Under the pieces are notes generated by a model, which saw only the letters and a program-made list of their open reading frames with translations, was not told the origin of the DNA and did not search any database. A stretch of DNA of 5,036 bases from Desulfuromonadaceae bacterium UBA6124 (GTDB lineage: Bacteria; Desulfobacterota; Desulfuromonadia; Desulfuromonadales; Trichloromonadaceae), in assembly GCA_002423365.1 (NCBI GenBank), contig DIVU01000365.1, forward strand, positions 5,513 through 10,548. Direction: 5' to 3'. Below are positions 1 to 5,036 of the stretch, one piece after another (the stretch's first letter is position 1; each line of letters starts with the position of its first letter). The position numbers were made by a program, and so were the translations under genes.

Positions 1-554
1 ACGACGGGAGCGTCCTCACTGGCCTTTTCCAGATCGCGGACATCGACGTTGTCCGCCTCGTCCACCACCTCCAGATCGATGTCGTCCAGATCCCCCATGA
101 CATCGGCGAAAGTCGCGCTCTGGTCGTAATATTTGTCGATCGCCTTCTTGATCGCCGCCTCGGGCGCGACCACCACCTCGACATTATAGCCGGTCATGAA
201 CTTGATGTCGTCGATGGCGAAGATGTTGGAGGGGTCGCTCATGGCGACGATCAGGGTGGAACCAGCGCGGTTGATGGGAATGATCTGGTATTTCTGGGCA
301 ACTTCAGCGGGAAGCAGGCGGATGACTGCCGTATCGATCTCGAATTCAGACAGGTTGATGGAGGGGACGCCGTACTGGCGGGAGAGGAAGGCCGCGAGCT
401 CATCCTCCTTGATGGCATTGAGCTTGATCAGGGCGGCACCCAGCCGGCAGCCCTCGCTCTTTTGGAGTTCCAGGGCTTTTTTCAGTTGTTCCTCGGTGAT
501 CAGCTGGTTGCGCACCAGCAGTTCACCCAGGCGGTTCCCTTTGATCGTCGACAA
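1..554 (-). CDS. pilB: Type IV pilus assembly ATPase PilB, N-terminal part (cut by window edge)
   Basis: PilB is the cytoplasmic hexameric ATPase that powers type IV pilus extension at the inner-membrane base. Translating the minus strand from a TTG at 554 gives 184 complete residues with no stop, running off the left edge. The protein begins (M)STIKGNRLGELLVRNQLI and contains, at about 71-120, FEIDTAVIRLLPAEVAQKYQ, then SDPSNIFAIDDIKFMTGYNV, which match Geobacter-type PilB as I recall it. Residues 8-31 and 37-60 are two 24-residue RLG...L...L..Q motifs separated by five residues, the layout of the cyclic-di-GMP-binding MshEN (GspE/PilB N-terminal) domain. The Walker and secretion-ATPase motifs lie beyond the window; family members are about 560-570 aa. 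The TTG start is chosen because a GAGGAG Shine-Dalgarno sits 7 nt upstream and no better in-frame start is near. It lies 61 nt downstream of aroE, same strand. A GspE or MshE-like secretion ATPase is the alternative, but PilB fits best. Confidence 0.92.
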   Translation of the reverse strand, partial: MSTIKGNRLGELLVRNQLITEEQLKKALELQKSEGCRLGAALIKLNAIKEDELAAFLSRQYGVPSINLSEFEIDTAVIRLLPAEVAQKYQIIPINRAGSTLIVAMSDPSNIFAIDDIKFMTGYNVEVVVAPEAAIKKAIDKYYDQSATFADVMGDLDDIDLEVVDEADNVDVRDLEKASEDAPV

Positions 555-561
555 GGGACAA

Positions 562-567
562 CTCCTC
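562..567 (-). promoter_or_regulatory. Shine-Dalgarno GAGGAG of pilB
   Basis: The minus strand reads GAGGAG followed by a 7-nt spacer and then TTG. This site decides the unusual TTG start of pilB: another TTG at 561-559 is out of frame, and an ATG at 603 opens only a short out-of-frame ORF. Confidence 0.8.
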
Positions 568-575
568 GAAAAGTC

Positions 576-587
576 GGCCGGTCACGG
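576..587 (+). repeat. Copy 1 of a 12-nt inverted repeat shared by the two intergenic gaps
   Basis: GGCCGGTCACGG on the plus strand, inside the pilB leader hairpin. It is identical to the minus strand at 4767-4756, in the gap before rnr. Flanking bases differ on both sides. Confidence 0.5.
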
Positions 588-595
588 GGACCGAC
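577..595 (-). promoter_or_regulatory. Hairpin in the pilB leader
   Basis: In the transcript the sequence can fold as GTCGGTC, loop CCCGT, GACCGGC: seven pairs including one G-U. It sits 9 nt upstream of the pilB Shine-Dalgarno. No T-run follows it in either direction, so it is not an intrinsic terminator. A role in translation or mRNA stability of pilB is only inference. Confidence 0.35.
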
Positions 596-606
596 AATTT
601 CATAAT

Positions 607-634
607 AAAAAAAAACTAACGGGCGGTGGCCGCC
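607..634 (-). terminator. Possible weak intrinsic terminator/attenuator at the aroE end
   Basis: On the transcribed strand the last aroE codons contain GGCGG-CCA-CCGCC (634 to 622), a five-pair all-GC hairpin, then CGTTAG including the aroE stop, then nine consecutive T (615 to 607). Hairpin plus T-run is the layout of a rho-independent terminator. The stem is short and six bases separate it from the T-run, so efficiency may be low. If active, it would make pilB partly independent of the rnr-ribF-aroE transcript. Confidence 0.3.
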
Positions 635-1479
635 GCCAAAAGTCGCTCCTTCATCACGCCGGATGGCGGAGTCCGGCCGGTCCAGAGACGGAAGCCCTCC
701 TCCCCCTGGGCGGCCAGCATGCCCAATCCGTCGGCCCCGGCATGCCCGCGTGCTACGGCCTCGCGTAGCAGGGGTGTCGGCTCGAAGCCGTAGACCATAT
801 CGTATACCGCCGCGAAAACCGGGAGCTTTTCCCAGGGCAAGCTGGAAAGGGACTCCCCCCCGAGCCCCAGCGCCGAGGTGTTCACCAAGAGATCGACCCC
901 GGGCAGGTGGGCGGCCAGCGCCTCCTTGGTCAGACTGCAACTTGCAAACGACGTGCCGGAAAAGACCGGCTGGAACTCCGCCACCAGCGCCGTCGCTCGC
1001 TCCGGGGTTCGGTTGGCGACAACGATGGAACCGGCCCCGGCCCGGGCCAGGGCAACCAGGGCGGCGCGACAGGCACCGCCAGCGCCGAGCAGGAGAATGC
1101 GCCGCCCCGCCGGGTTGATTTCGAGATCCTCAGCCAGGGAGCGCAGAAAACCGACCCCGTCGGTATTGTAGCCAATGAGTCGACCCTGCCGGTTGACGAC
1201 GGTATTGACGGCGCCGATCAGGCGGGCCTCGTCATCGATCTCATCGAGCAGGGCACAGCCCCGTTCCTTGTGGGGAACGGTCAAATTGACACCGAGCAAG
1301 TCAAGAATCCGTATCGATTCAACGGCCTTGGGCAGATCATCGGAACGTACATGAAAAGGGATATAGACGGCGTCGTAGCCGATCCGCGCCAGCGCCTCGT
1401 TGTGCATGAGCGGCGAGAGGGAATGCTTCACCGGGTCGCCGAAAATTCCGATGATACGGGTGGTTCCGCTAATCTTCAT
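616..1479 (-). CDS. aroE: Shikimate dehydrogenase (NADP+) AroE
   Basis: AroE reduces 3-dehydroshikimate to shikimate with NADPH in the cytoplasmic shikimate pathway leading to chorismate. The 287-residue product is of normal length (E. coli about 272). Visible motifs: the shikimate-binding SLSPLMHN at 20-27; NLTVPHKE at 65-72 with the catalytic lysine K71; GAVNTVV around N92; YNTDG with the catalytic aspartate D107; the dinucleotide-binding GAGGACRA at 132-139; NRT at 156-158, the usual NADP-preferring signature; and GLGMLAAQG with Q258 near the C-terminus. The segment NTSALGL at 200-206 departs slightly from the usual N-A/T-T/S-x-x-G-M pattern. The ATG at 1479 is chosen because MKISGTTRIIGIFGDP is the typical N-terminus and a GGGGGA lies 5 nt upstream. 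An in-frame ATG at 1617 would add 46 non-conserved residues and run far into ribF. The start overlaps the end of ribF by 11 nt, suggesting translational coupling. Confidence 0.95.
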   Translation of the reverse strand: MKISGTTRIIGIFGDPVKHSLSPLMHNEALARIGYDAVYIPFHVRSDDLPKAVESIRILDLLGVNLTVPHKERGCALLDEIDDEARLIGAVNTVVNRQGRLIGYNTDGVGFLRSLAEDLEINPAGRRILLLGAGGACRAALVALARAGAGSIVVANRTPERATALVAEFQPVFSGTSFASCSLTKEALAAHLPGVDLLVNTSALGLGGESLSSLPWEKLPVFAAVYDMVYGFEPTPLLREAVARGHAGADGLGMLAAQGEEGFRLWTGRTPPSGVMKERLLAAATAR

Positions 1480-2479
1480 GCCATTCCCCCAGCCCCGAGT
1501 CGGGCGGTTCCGGTTCGGTGATCGAATCAAGGTATTCCCGGTAAGTAACCAGTCGCCGCCGACCGAGGATCTCCCGGGCGGCGGCGATGTCGGCGGCAAT
1601 GGCCTGGCAGAGCTCAATCAGCGAGGGAAAGCGCTTTTCGTTGCGCAGCCGCTGGTAGAAGTAGACGCGCAGCGTCTCGCCGTAGAGATCCCCGGAAAAA
1701 TCGAGAAGATGGACCTCCACCGTCACCTCCTGATTGCCGAAGGTGGGATTCCAGCCGATGTTGAGCACGCCGTCGTACAGTTCCCGGCCACGCCTGACCT
1801 TCACCGCGTAGACACCGGGAATAGGCAGTAGCTCCTTCTCCGTCACCAGGTTGGCGGTGGGAAAACCGAGCTTGCGCCCCCGTTCGGCGCCATGGGCGAC
1901 CACCCCTTCCAGGGTATAGTGGCGGCCGAGAAAACGCACCACCCCCGCGACATCGCCGGCGCTGATCATGTTGCGCACCAGGGAACTGCTGTAGACCACG
2001 TTATGCTCGGCCAGAGGCTCCAGGACTTCGACGGTAAAGCCCAGTTCCCGCCCCTGTTCCTGCAGAAAACGGATGTTGCCGAGGCGCCCCCGGCCGAAGG
2101 CGTAGTCGTACCCGACGATGAGATGGCGCACGGCGAGTTTCGCGACCAGAATCCCGCGCACGAATTCCTCGGCGCTCAACCGGGCCAGCTCGCGAGTGAA
2201 GGGGAGGCAAACGAGCAGGTCGATGCGCGAGGCGGCGATGAGCAGCTCCTTTTCCGCGCGGGTGTTGAGCATCTTCGGCGCCTGCTCGGGGGCGAGCACC
2301 TTGAGGGGATGGGGATCGAAGGTCAGCACCCCCGCCGTGCCGCCCACGGAACGGGCCTTGCGCACCACCCGCCGGAAGATTTCCCGGTGGCCGAGATGAA
2401 CCCCGTCGAAATTGCCGATGGTCAGCACCGTCTCCCGAGGCGGCGAGGCCAGATCCCGAAGATCGCGAATGATTTTCAC
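1469..2479 (-). CDS. ribF: Bifunctional riboflavin kinase / FAD synthetase RibF
   Basis: RibF phosphorylates riboflavin to FMN and adenylylates FMN to FAD in the cytoplasm. The 336-residue product has both expected domains. The N-terminal nucleotidyltransferase (FAD synthetase) part, about 15-170, shows GNFDGVHLGH at 22-31, TFDPHP at 53-58, GYDYAFGRGR at 123-132 and YSSSLVRN at 163-170, the last a variant of the usual SST-x-IR. The C-terminal flavokinase part, about 183-310, shows GRKLGFPTAN at 201-210, GVYAV at 222-226, NIGWNPTF at 240-247 and VEVHLLDF at 254-261, where E255 fits the family's catalytic glutamate. The start is GTG at 2479, overlapping the rnr stop as GTGA (4 nt), with GAAGAGG 8 nt upstream. 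The tail after about 310 is somewhat longer than in E. coli (313 aa), and its final codons contain the aroE start. Constitutive co-expression with rnr and aroE is likely. Confidence 0.96.
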   Translation of the reverse strand: MKIIRDLRDLASPPRETVLTIGNFDGVHLGHREIFRRVVRKARSVGGTAGVLTFDPHPLKVLAPEQAPKMLNTRAEKELLIAASRIDLLVCLPFTRELARLSAEEFVRGILVAKLAVRHLIVGYDYAFGRGRLGNIRFLQEQGRELGFTVEVLEPLAEHNVVYSSSLVRNMISAGDVAGVVRFLGRHYTLEGVVAHGAERGRKLGFPTANLVTEKELLPIPGVYAVKVRRGRELYDGVLNIGWNPTFGNQEVTVEVHLLDFSGDLYGETLRVYFYQRLRNEKRFPSLIELCQAIAADIAAAREILGRRRLVTYREYLDSITEPEPPDSGLGEWHED

Positions 2480-4734
2480 GAATCCGACCTCTTCGACCGA
2501 GGCTTGCGCCTTCCGGCCGTTCCCTCTTTTTTCTCCGTCCGCTTCCTGTCCGCCCCTTCCGTCCGCGCCCCGGGCTTTTTCCGGCGGACAGGGGGCGTGG
2601 GCGCGGCGGTCGCGTCTTCCACCAGCACGAAATCGATCTCCCGGCGCGGCAAATCGACCCGGTTCAAGCGTACGCGCAGCGGCAGGCCGACCTGGAAAAT
2701 CCGCCGCCGATGCTCGCCGATCAGACGCATCAGATCTTCCTCGTAATGATAAAAATCGTCTTCCAGACTGGAGATATGCACCAGCCCCTCGACAAAAATT
2801 TCATCCAGTTCGACAAAGAAGCCGAAGGGGCGCACGCCCGACACCAGCGCCGAAAACTCCTCGCCCAGACGGGGCAGCATGAACTGACACTTCTTCAGGG
2901 CGACAATCTCCCGTTCCGCCTCCATCGCCCGCCGTTCGCACAGAGAAGTGCGCTCTCCGGCCCCCGGCAAATACCTTTTCCAAGTCGCCGCACGCTCCTC
3001 GCTCAACTGCCCGGCGCGCAACACCTCGCGCAGCAGGCGATGAATAATGAGGTCGGGATAGCGACGGATCGGCGAGGTGAAGTGGCAATAGAGTTCGGCG
3101 GCCAGCCCGAAATGCCCGACATTCTCCGGCGCGTAGCGGGCCTGCTTGAGGCTGCGCAGCAAAACGTTGTTGAGCAGCTTTTCCTCGGGGCGCCCCTGGA
3201 GCTCGGCCAGCAGCTTCTGCAATTCGCGGGCGTCGACCCCCGTCTCCGAGAGTTGCAAACCGAAGTTGAAATGGGCCGCGAAAGCCTGGAACTCCTGAAG
3301 CTTTTCCAGATCGGGTGGTTCATGGATGCGGTAGAGCACCGGCGCTTGGCGTTCGTGGAGAAAGGACGCCGTCGCCTCGTTGGCGGCAAGCATGAACTCC
3401 TCGATCAACCGATGGGCGAAGGTGCGCTCAGAGCGGAGGATATTCTCCGGCTTGCCGGTCAGCCCGAGAATCACCTCGGCCTCGGGCAGGTCAAAATCGA
3501 GGCTCCCCCGGCGCTTGCGCATCTCGATCAGACGACGGGCCAGCTCCGCCATGACTTCCAGATCGGGCAGAAGTTCCGCGTAACGCTCCAAGGTCGCCGC
3601 CTCCTTCAGTTCGAGCATGGCATGGACCTCGGTGTAGGTGAGCCGCGCCCGACTGCGCATAAGCGCCGGATAGAAGCGGCTCTCCAGCCGCCGCCCCTGG
3701 CCGTCGAAGAGCATTTCGGCGGTCATCACCAGGCGATCGACCTCGGGATTGAGGGAGCAGATGCCGTTGCTCAACGCCTCGGGCAACATCGGCAGGCAGT
3801 GGCCGGGAAAATAGACACTGGTGCCGCGCTCGAAAGCCTCGCGGTCGATCTCCCCGCCCGCGGGCACATAATGGCCGACATCGGCGATCGCCACCCAGAG
3901 TCGGATATTCCCTCCCGCTTCATGCAGCGCCGCCACCGCGTCGTCGAAATCCTTGGCCGTCTCCCCGTCGATGGTTACCAGCGGCAGCTCCCGCAAATCG
4001 ACTCGTCCCGCCCGATCCTCTTCCGTCACCGCCGTCGGCACTTGGACCGCCGCCGAAAGAACCGACTCGGGAAAACGGTGGGGCAACTGGTGCTTGTAGG
4101 CGACGGCGAGAATCTCCACCATGGGATCATCGGCGTCGCCGAGCACCTCCAGCACCGTCCCTTCCGGACCACGGGTGGTGCTGGGGAAGCTGTCGATGCG
4201 CGCCACCACCATCTGTCCGGCACGGGGGGCCAGCGGCCCCGGGTCGGGGATGATGAGGTCGTGGCGAAAGCGGGGATCGGCGGGGACGACGTAGCCGAAA
4301 CCGCGCCCCGCCTCATAGCGGCCGATGAGCTGCCGCAGTCCGCGCTCGACGATGCGCACCAGGCGCCCCTCGGGCTTGCCGTCGCGGGGGGAATGCTCGA
4401 TGCGCACCGCCACCTTGTCGCCGTCCATGACCTCGCGCAGATAGCGGGCCGGGACGAAGACATCGGACTGCCGCTCAGGGGAGGAGACAAAACCGTAGCC
4501 GTCACGATGCAGGGAGATGGAGCCGACCACCAGGTCGACCTGGCGCGGGAGGGAGTAGCGGCCATTGCGGTGACGGATCAGCACCCCCCGCTCGACCAGG
4601 CCCGCCAAGAGATTCAGGGCGCGTTGGCGCTCATCGCGGCGCAGTCGGAAACCGGCCAGAATTTCCCGTTCGGTCAGCGGTCGCCGGGCTTTTCCGGCAA
4701 TGTAGTCGAGGAGTTCGTCGGCGGTAAGAGACAT
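2476..4734 (-). CDS. rnr: Ribonuclease R (3'-5' exoribonuclease, RNB family)
   Basis: RNase R degrades RNA processively from the 3' end, including structured RNA, in mRNA decay and rRNA/tRNA quality control. From ATG 4734 the product is 752 aa (E. coli about 813). Domain order is canonical: an N-terminal winged-helix region at about 1-62; a first cold-shock/OB domain from about 66 with GYGFVSS at 79-85 and DVFVP at 91-95; a second with GFGYVVP at 145-151; the RNB domain; an S1 domain at about 624-705; and a Lys/Arg-rich tail at 706-752. The catalytic motif TIDGETAKDFDDAV holds D256, D262, D264 and D265, the same spacing as the four metal-binding aspartates of RNase II. HFTSPIRRYPDL at 551-562 is the conserved RNB C-terminal signature. 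The winged helix and basic tail favour RNase R over RNase II. An in-frame ATG at 4773 would overlap the upstream stop as ATGA and add 13 residues. I prefer 4734, because MSLTADELLDYI resembles family N-termini and an AGGA lies 10 nt upstream; the choice is not certain. Confidence 0.95.
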   Translation of the reverse strand: MSLTADELLDYIAGKARRPLTEREILAGFRLRRDERQRALNLLAGLVERGVLIRHRNGRYSLPRQVDLVVGSISLHRDGYGFVSSPERQSDVFVPARYLREVMDGDKVAVRIEHSPRDGKPEGRLVRIVERGLRQLIGRYEAGRGFGYVVPADPRFRHDLIIPDPGPLAPRAGQMVVARIDSFPSTTRGPEGTVLEVLGDADDPMVEILAVAYKHQLPHRFPESVLSAAVQVPTAVTEEDRAGRVDLRELPLVTIDGETAKDFDDAVAALHEAGGNIRLWVAIADVGHYVPAGGEIDREAFERGTSVYFPGHCLPMLPEALSNGICSLNPEVDRLVMTAEMLFDGQGRRLESRFYPALMRSRARLTYTEVHAMLELKEAATLERYAELLPDLEVMAELARRLIEMRKRRGSLDFDLPEAEVILGLTGKPENILRSERTFAHRLIEEFMLAANEATASFLHERQAPVLYRIHEPPDLEKLQEFQAFAAHFNFGLQLSETGVDARELQKLLAELQGRPEEKLLNNVLLRSLKQARYAPENVGHFGLAAELYCHFTSPIRRYPDLIIHRLLREVLRAGQLSEERAATWKRYLPGAGERTSLCERRAMEAEREIVALKKCQFMLPRLGEEFSALVSGVRPFGFFVELDEIFVEGLVHISSLEDDFYHYEEDLMRLIGEHRRRIFQVGLPLRVRLNRVDLPRREIDFVLVEDATAAPTPPVRRKKPGARTEGADRKRTEKKEGTAGRRKPRSKRSDS
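2488..2494 (-). promoter_or_regulatory. Shine-Dalgarno GAAGAGG of ribF
   Basis: Minus-strand GAAGAGG lies inside the last codons of rnr, followed by 8 nt and then GTG at 2479. It supports the GTG start and the GTGA stop/start overlap with rnr. Confidence 0.75.
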
Positions 4735-4752
4735 CGGCGGTCCGTCCTGGAG

Positions 4753-4768
4753 GGGCCGTGACCGGCCC
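4753..4768 (-). promoter_or_regulatory. Perfect GC hairpin between the DUF1015 gene and rnr
   Basis: The transcript reads CGGGCCGGTCACGGCCC, a perfect six-pair all-GC stem (GGGCCG/CGGCCC) with a 4-nt loop, immediately after the stop of the upstream gene. No T-run follows, so it is unlikely to be an intrinsic terminator. If rnr starts at 4734 it lies in the rnr leader; if at 4773 it lies within its first codons. It could affect rnr translation or mRNA processing, which is inference. Confidence 0.4.
4756..4767 (-). repeat. Copy 2 of a 12-nt inverted repeat shared by the two intergenic gaps
   Basis: GGCCGGTCACGG on the minus strand, forming most of the hairpin in front of rnr. It matches 576-587 exactly, but in opposite orientation to transcription. 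Confidence 0.5.
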
Positions 4769-4769
4769 G

Positions 4770-5036
4770 TCATTCGATGGGGTTGATGACCATTCCGGAG
4801 AGGATTTTCGGGTAGAAATAGGTGGATTTCTGCGGCATTTTCTCGCCGGCGTTGGCGACGTCACGGACCTCGGACATGCGCGTGGGATTAACCAGAAAGG
4901 CCAGTTGCGCCCCCTTCGCCTCTACCAGGCGCAGCGCTTCGTCGATCCCGCGGATGTAGCGCAACCGTTCGGAATCGTCCGAGGCGATCCCGAGCAGCCG
5001 TTCGAGAAGCAGACCATGGAGGATGGAGATATCGAG
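4770..5036 (-). CDS. DUF1015 family protein, C-terminal part (cut by window edge)
   Basis: This is the last 88 residues of an open frame that enters from the right edge and stops at TGA 4772-4770. Members of this widespread family are roughly 400 aa and their biochemical function is unknown. The fragment starts LDISILHGLLLERLLGI, then has YIRGIDEALRLVE, FLVNPTRMSEVRDVANAGEK and ends MPQKSTYFYPKILSGMVIN-PIE. The MP-x-KSTYFYPK block near the C-terminus is what I recognise as the family's hallmark. No membrane segment or signal is visible in this part. The start lies outside the window; a TTG at 4964 also opens this frame, but it is internal because the conserved sequence continues upstream. Its stop is 35 nt from the preferred rnr start, or overlaps the alternative start by 4 nt, so it is probably in the same operon. 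No function is assigned. Confidence 0.85.
   Translation of the reverse strand, partial: LDISILHGLLLERLLGIASDDSERLRYIRGIDEALRLVEAKGAQLAFLVNPTRMSEVRDVANAGEKMPQKSTYFYPKILSGMVINPIE

Noticed and set aside
577..595. The pilB leader hairpin as an intrinsic terminator
   Set aside because: The T-run lies upstream, not downstream, of this hairpin in the transcript, and no T-run follows it in the opposite direction.
523..603. Short ORF starting at ATG 603 (about 26 codons) in the pilB leader, overlapping the pilB start
   Set aside because: It is preceded by a T-run with no Shine-Dalgarno, and its product matches nothing known. A leader-peptide role cannot be supported from this sequence alone.
602..639. 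A promoter for pilB using TATTAT (607-602) as -10 and TTGGCG (639-634) as -35
   Set aside because: The spacing is 26 nt, far from the usual 16-18, and no -35-like hexamer lies at the right distance. No -24/-12 sigma-54 site was seen either.
500..940. A minus-strand open frame spanning the aroE end and the pilB start
   Set aside because: It is a frame-shifted shadow of aroE and pilB. Both real proteins are recognisable in other frames across this region.
907..1521. A 204-codon plus-strand open frame over aroE
   Set aside because: It has the same in-register antisense relation to aroE, which has full family motifs.
1480..1617. N-terminal extension of aroE from ATG 1617
   Set aside because: The 46 extra residues are low-complexity and Pro/Arg-rich, overlap the conserved-frame end of ribF, and precede a typical AroE N-terminus that has its own Shine-Dalgarno.
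1892..2746. A 284-codon plus-strand open frame over ribF
   Set aside because: It is in the same in-register antisense frame relative to ribF, explained by codon avoidance. It has no recognisable protein motif.
2710..4761. A 683-codon open frame on the plus strand covering nearly all of rnr
   Set aside because: Its codons are exactly in register with rnr (first base opposite rnr third base). Stops in that frame would need TTA, CTA or TCA codons in rnr, which GC-rich genes avoid. The translation resembles no family I recognise, and rnr has complete domains and catalytic residues.

Overview
The window is a gene-dense, GC-rich stretch of bacterial chromosome in which every real gene lies on the minus strand. 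Reading in the direction of transcription (right to left), the order is: the 3' end of a DUF1015-family gene, rnr (ribonuclease R), ribF (bifunctional riboflavin kinase/FAD synthetase), aroE (shikimate dehydrogenase), and the 5' third of pilB (type IV pilus assembly ATPase). Both end genes are cut by the window edges. The closely Geobacter-like PilB N-terminus, the GC-rich composition and the occasional GTG/TTG starts suggest a member of the Desulfuromonadales/Geobacterales (Desulfobacterota, former Deltaproteobacteria). That placement is inferred from recalled family resemblance, not from a search.

The layout is that of a compact operon. ribF starts with GTG inside the last bases of rnr (4-nt overlap) and aroE starts inside the last codons of ribF (11-nt overlap), so these three are very probably co-transcribed and translationally coupled. 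Only two non-coding gaps exist: about 35 nt between the DUF1015 gene and the preferred start of rnr, and 61 nt between aroE and pilB. Each gap holds a GC-rich hairpin, and the two share an exact 12-nt sequence in opposite orientation. The aroE-pilB junction also has a GC hairpin followed, after six bases, by a run of nine T on the transcribed strand. This may be a weak terminator or attenuator separating the housekeeping genes from the pilus genes.

The functions are mostly housekeeping: RNA turnover and quality control (rnr), flavin cofactor synthesis (ribF), and aromatic amino acid/chorismate synthesis (aroE). They are followed by the motor that powers pilus extension (pilB), whose N-terminal domain carries the tandem 24-residue motif of cyclic-di-GMP-binding MshEN domains. 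I see no biochemical link between the housekeeping genes and pilB, so the link is probably positional.

I found no tRNA, rRNA, insertion sequence, CRISPR array, phage gene or recognisable novel system. The long open frames on the plus strand are in-register antisense shadows of the real genes. The points most worth a second look are the shared 12-mer/hairpins in the two gaps, the possible terminator before pilB, and the MshEN motif of PilB with its non-glycine tenth positions.
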